NCBI GenBank assembly: GCA_028684915.1
Contig: JAQUEZ010000122.1
Span: 1 to 17,107 of the forward strand
Direction of reading: 5' to 3'
DNA: 17,107 bases
Origin: Desulfobulbus sp.
GTDB lineage: Bacteria > Desulfobacterota > Desulfobulbia > Desulfobulbales > Desulfobulbaceae
Positions 16,949-17,107 of the stretch are shown piece after piece; the stretch's first letter is position 1, and each line of letters opens with the position of its first letter. The position numbers were made by a program, and so were the translations under genes. Under the pieces are notes generated by a model. The model was not told the DNA's origin. It did no database searches and saw only the letters and a list, made by a program, of their open reading frames with translations.

Positions 16949-17107
16949 GTAGAGTAGAGCGCTGATGAGAGCACCAAGAGCCAACGATTATGTTTTGCCG
17001 CACGCGGCTATTCCATATCAGAAGATTTCCTGGTGGCATCAGCGCCCCCTCGTCGAACCGGACGTGCGGGTTTCCCGCATCCGGCTCACCGATGATCTCT
17101 TGCCACA
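16949..17107 (-). ncRNA. 3' end of a group II intron (domains V and VI), cut by the window edge
   Basis: On the - strand, 17087-17055 reads GAGCCGGATGCGG, a short loop with AAA, then CCCGCACGTCCGGTTC. This has the 33-34 nt size, AGC start, two-base bulge and paired GGTTC end of group II intron domain V. It is followed by a domain VI-like stem, GCGCTGATG (17045-17037) with CATCAGCGC (16967-16959), extended by CACCA/TGGTG, then CTACTCTAC ending at 16949. That ending has an A seven bases before a final AC, as expected for a branch point and 3' splice site. The domain VI loop is unusually long (about 70 bases). Domains I-IV, and any reverse transcriptase, would be beyond 17107. Confidence 0.72.

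Overview
The window looks like chromosomal DNA of a mid-to-high-GC Gram-negative bacterium. A sulfate-reducer-type Desulfobacterota (Desulfobulbaceae-like) host fits the gene content and the REP/MITE-like repeats, but that is an inference and no single gene proves it. Eleven regions matter: nine protein-coding genes, several intergenic inverted-repeat elements, and the edge of a group II intron.

Left part (1-4234). About 450 bp without a recognisable gene is followed by a two-domain polyphosphate:AMP phosphotransferase (PPK2 class II) and a Kup potassium transporter, both on the + strand. A 156-bp MITE-like element sits exactly at the pap stop codon, between the two genes. A strong hairpin with a T-tract on the - strand then ends a convergent small gene of unknown function (122 aa).

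Centre (4235-12218). A 387-bp divergent spacer leads into a very large orphan hybrid sensor kinase of 2017 codons: CheB methylesterase, CheR methyltransferase, heptad-repeat coiled coil, about eight PAS-type domains, HisKA/HATPase, then a C-terminal receiver. All expected catalytic residues are present. No other che genes are nearby. Downstream is an unknown 93-95 aa gene on the - strand with its own promoter-like sequence. A 791-bp gene-poor stretch then carries a second copy of the 156-bp element and an unrelated 161-bp element with perfect 6-bp flanking duplications.

Right part (12219-17107). A membrane-bound diguanylate cyclase (GGEEF with an RxxD inhibitory site) is on the + strand. It converges on a - strand series: PhoH-like PIN-ATPase, an unknown 110-aa gene, pyrF, and a nitroreductase. 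The 110-aa gene overlaps pyrF by ATGA. At the right edge, on the - strand, there is a 33-nt hairpin that matches group II intron domain V, followed by a domain VI-like stem and a 3' end. The flanking exon is the 3' third of the same MITE-like element, so an intron appears to have landed inside a third copy. The intron body and any reverse transcriptase would lie beyond base 17107.

The genes fall into two themes. One is signalling and second messengers (CheB/CheR-PAS kinase, diguanylate cyclase). The other is housekeeping or energy metabolism (polyphosphate/AMP, potassium uptake, RNA-related PhoH, pyrimidine synthesis). The spaces between them are heavily colonised by small non-autonomous repeats.
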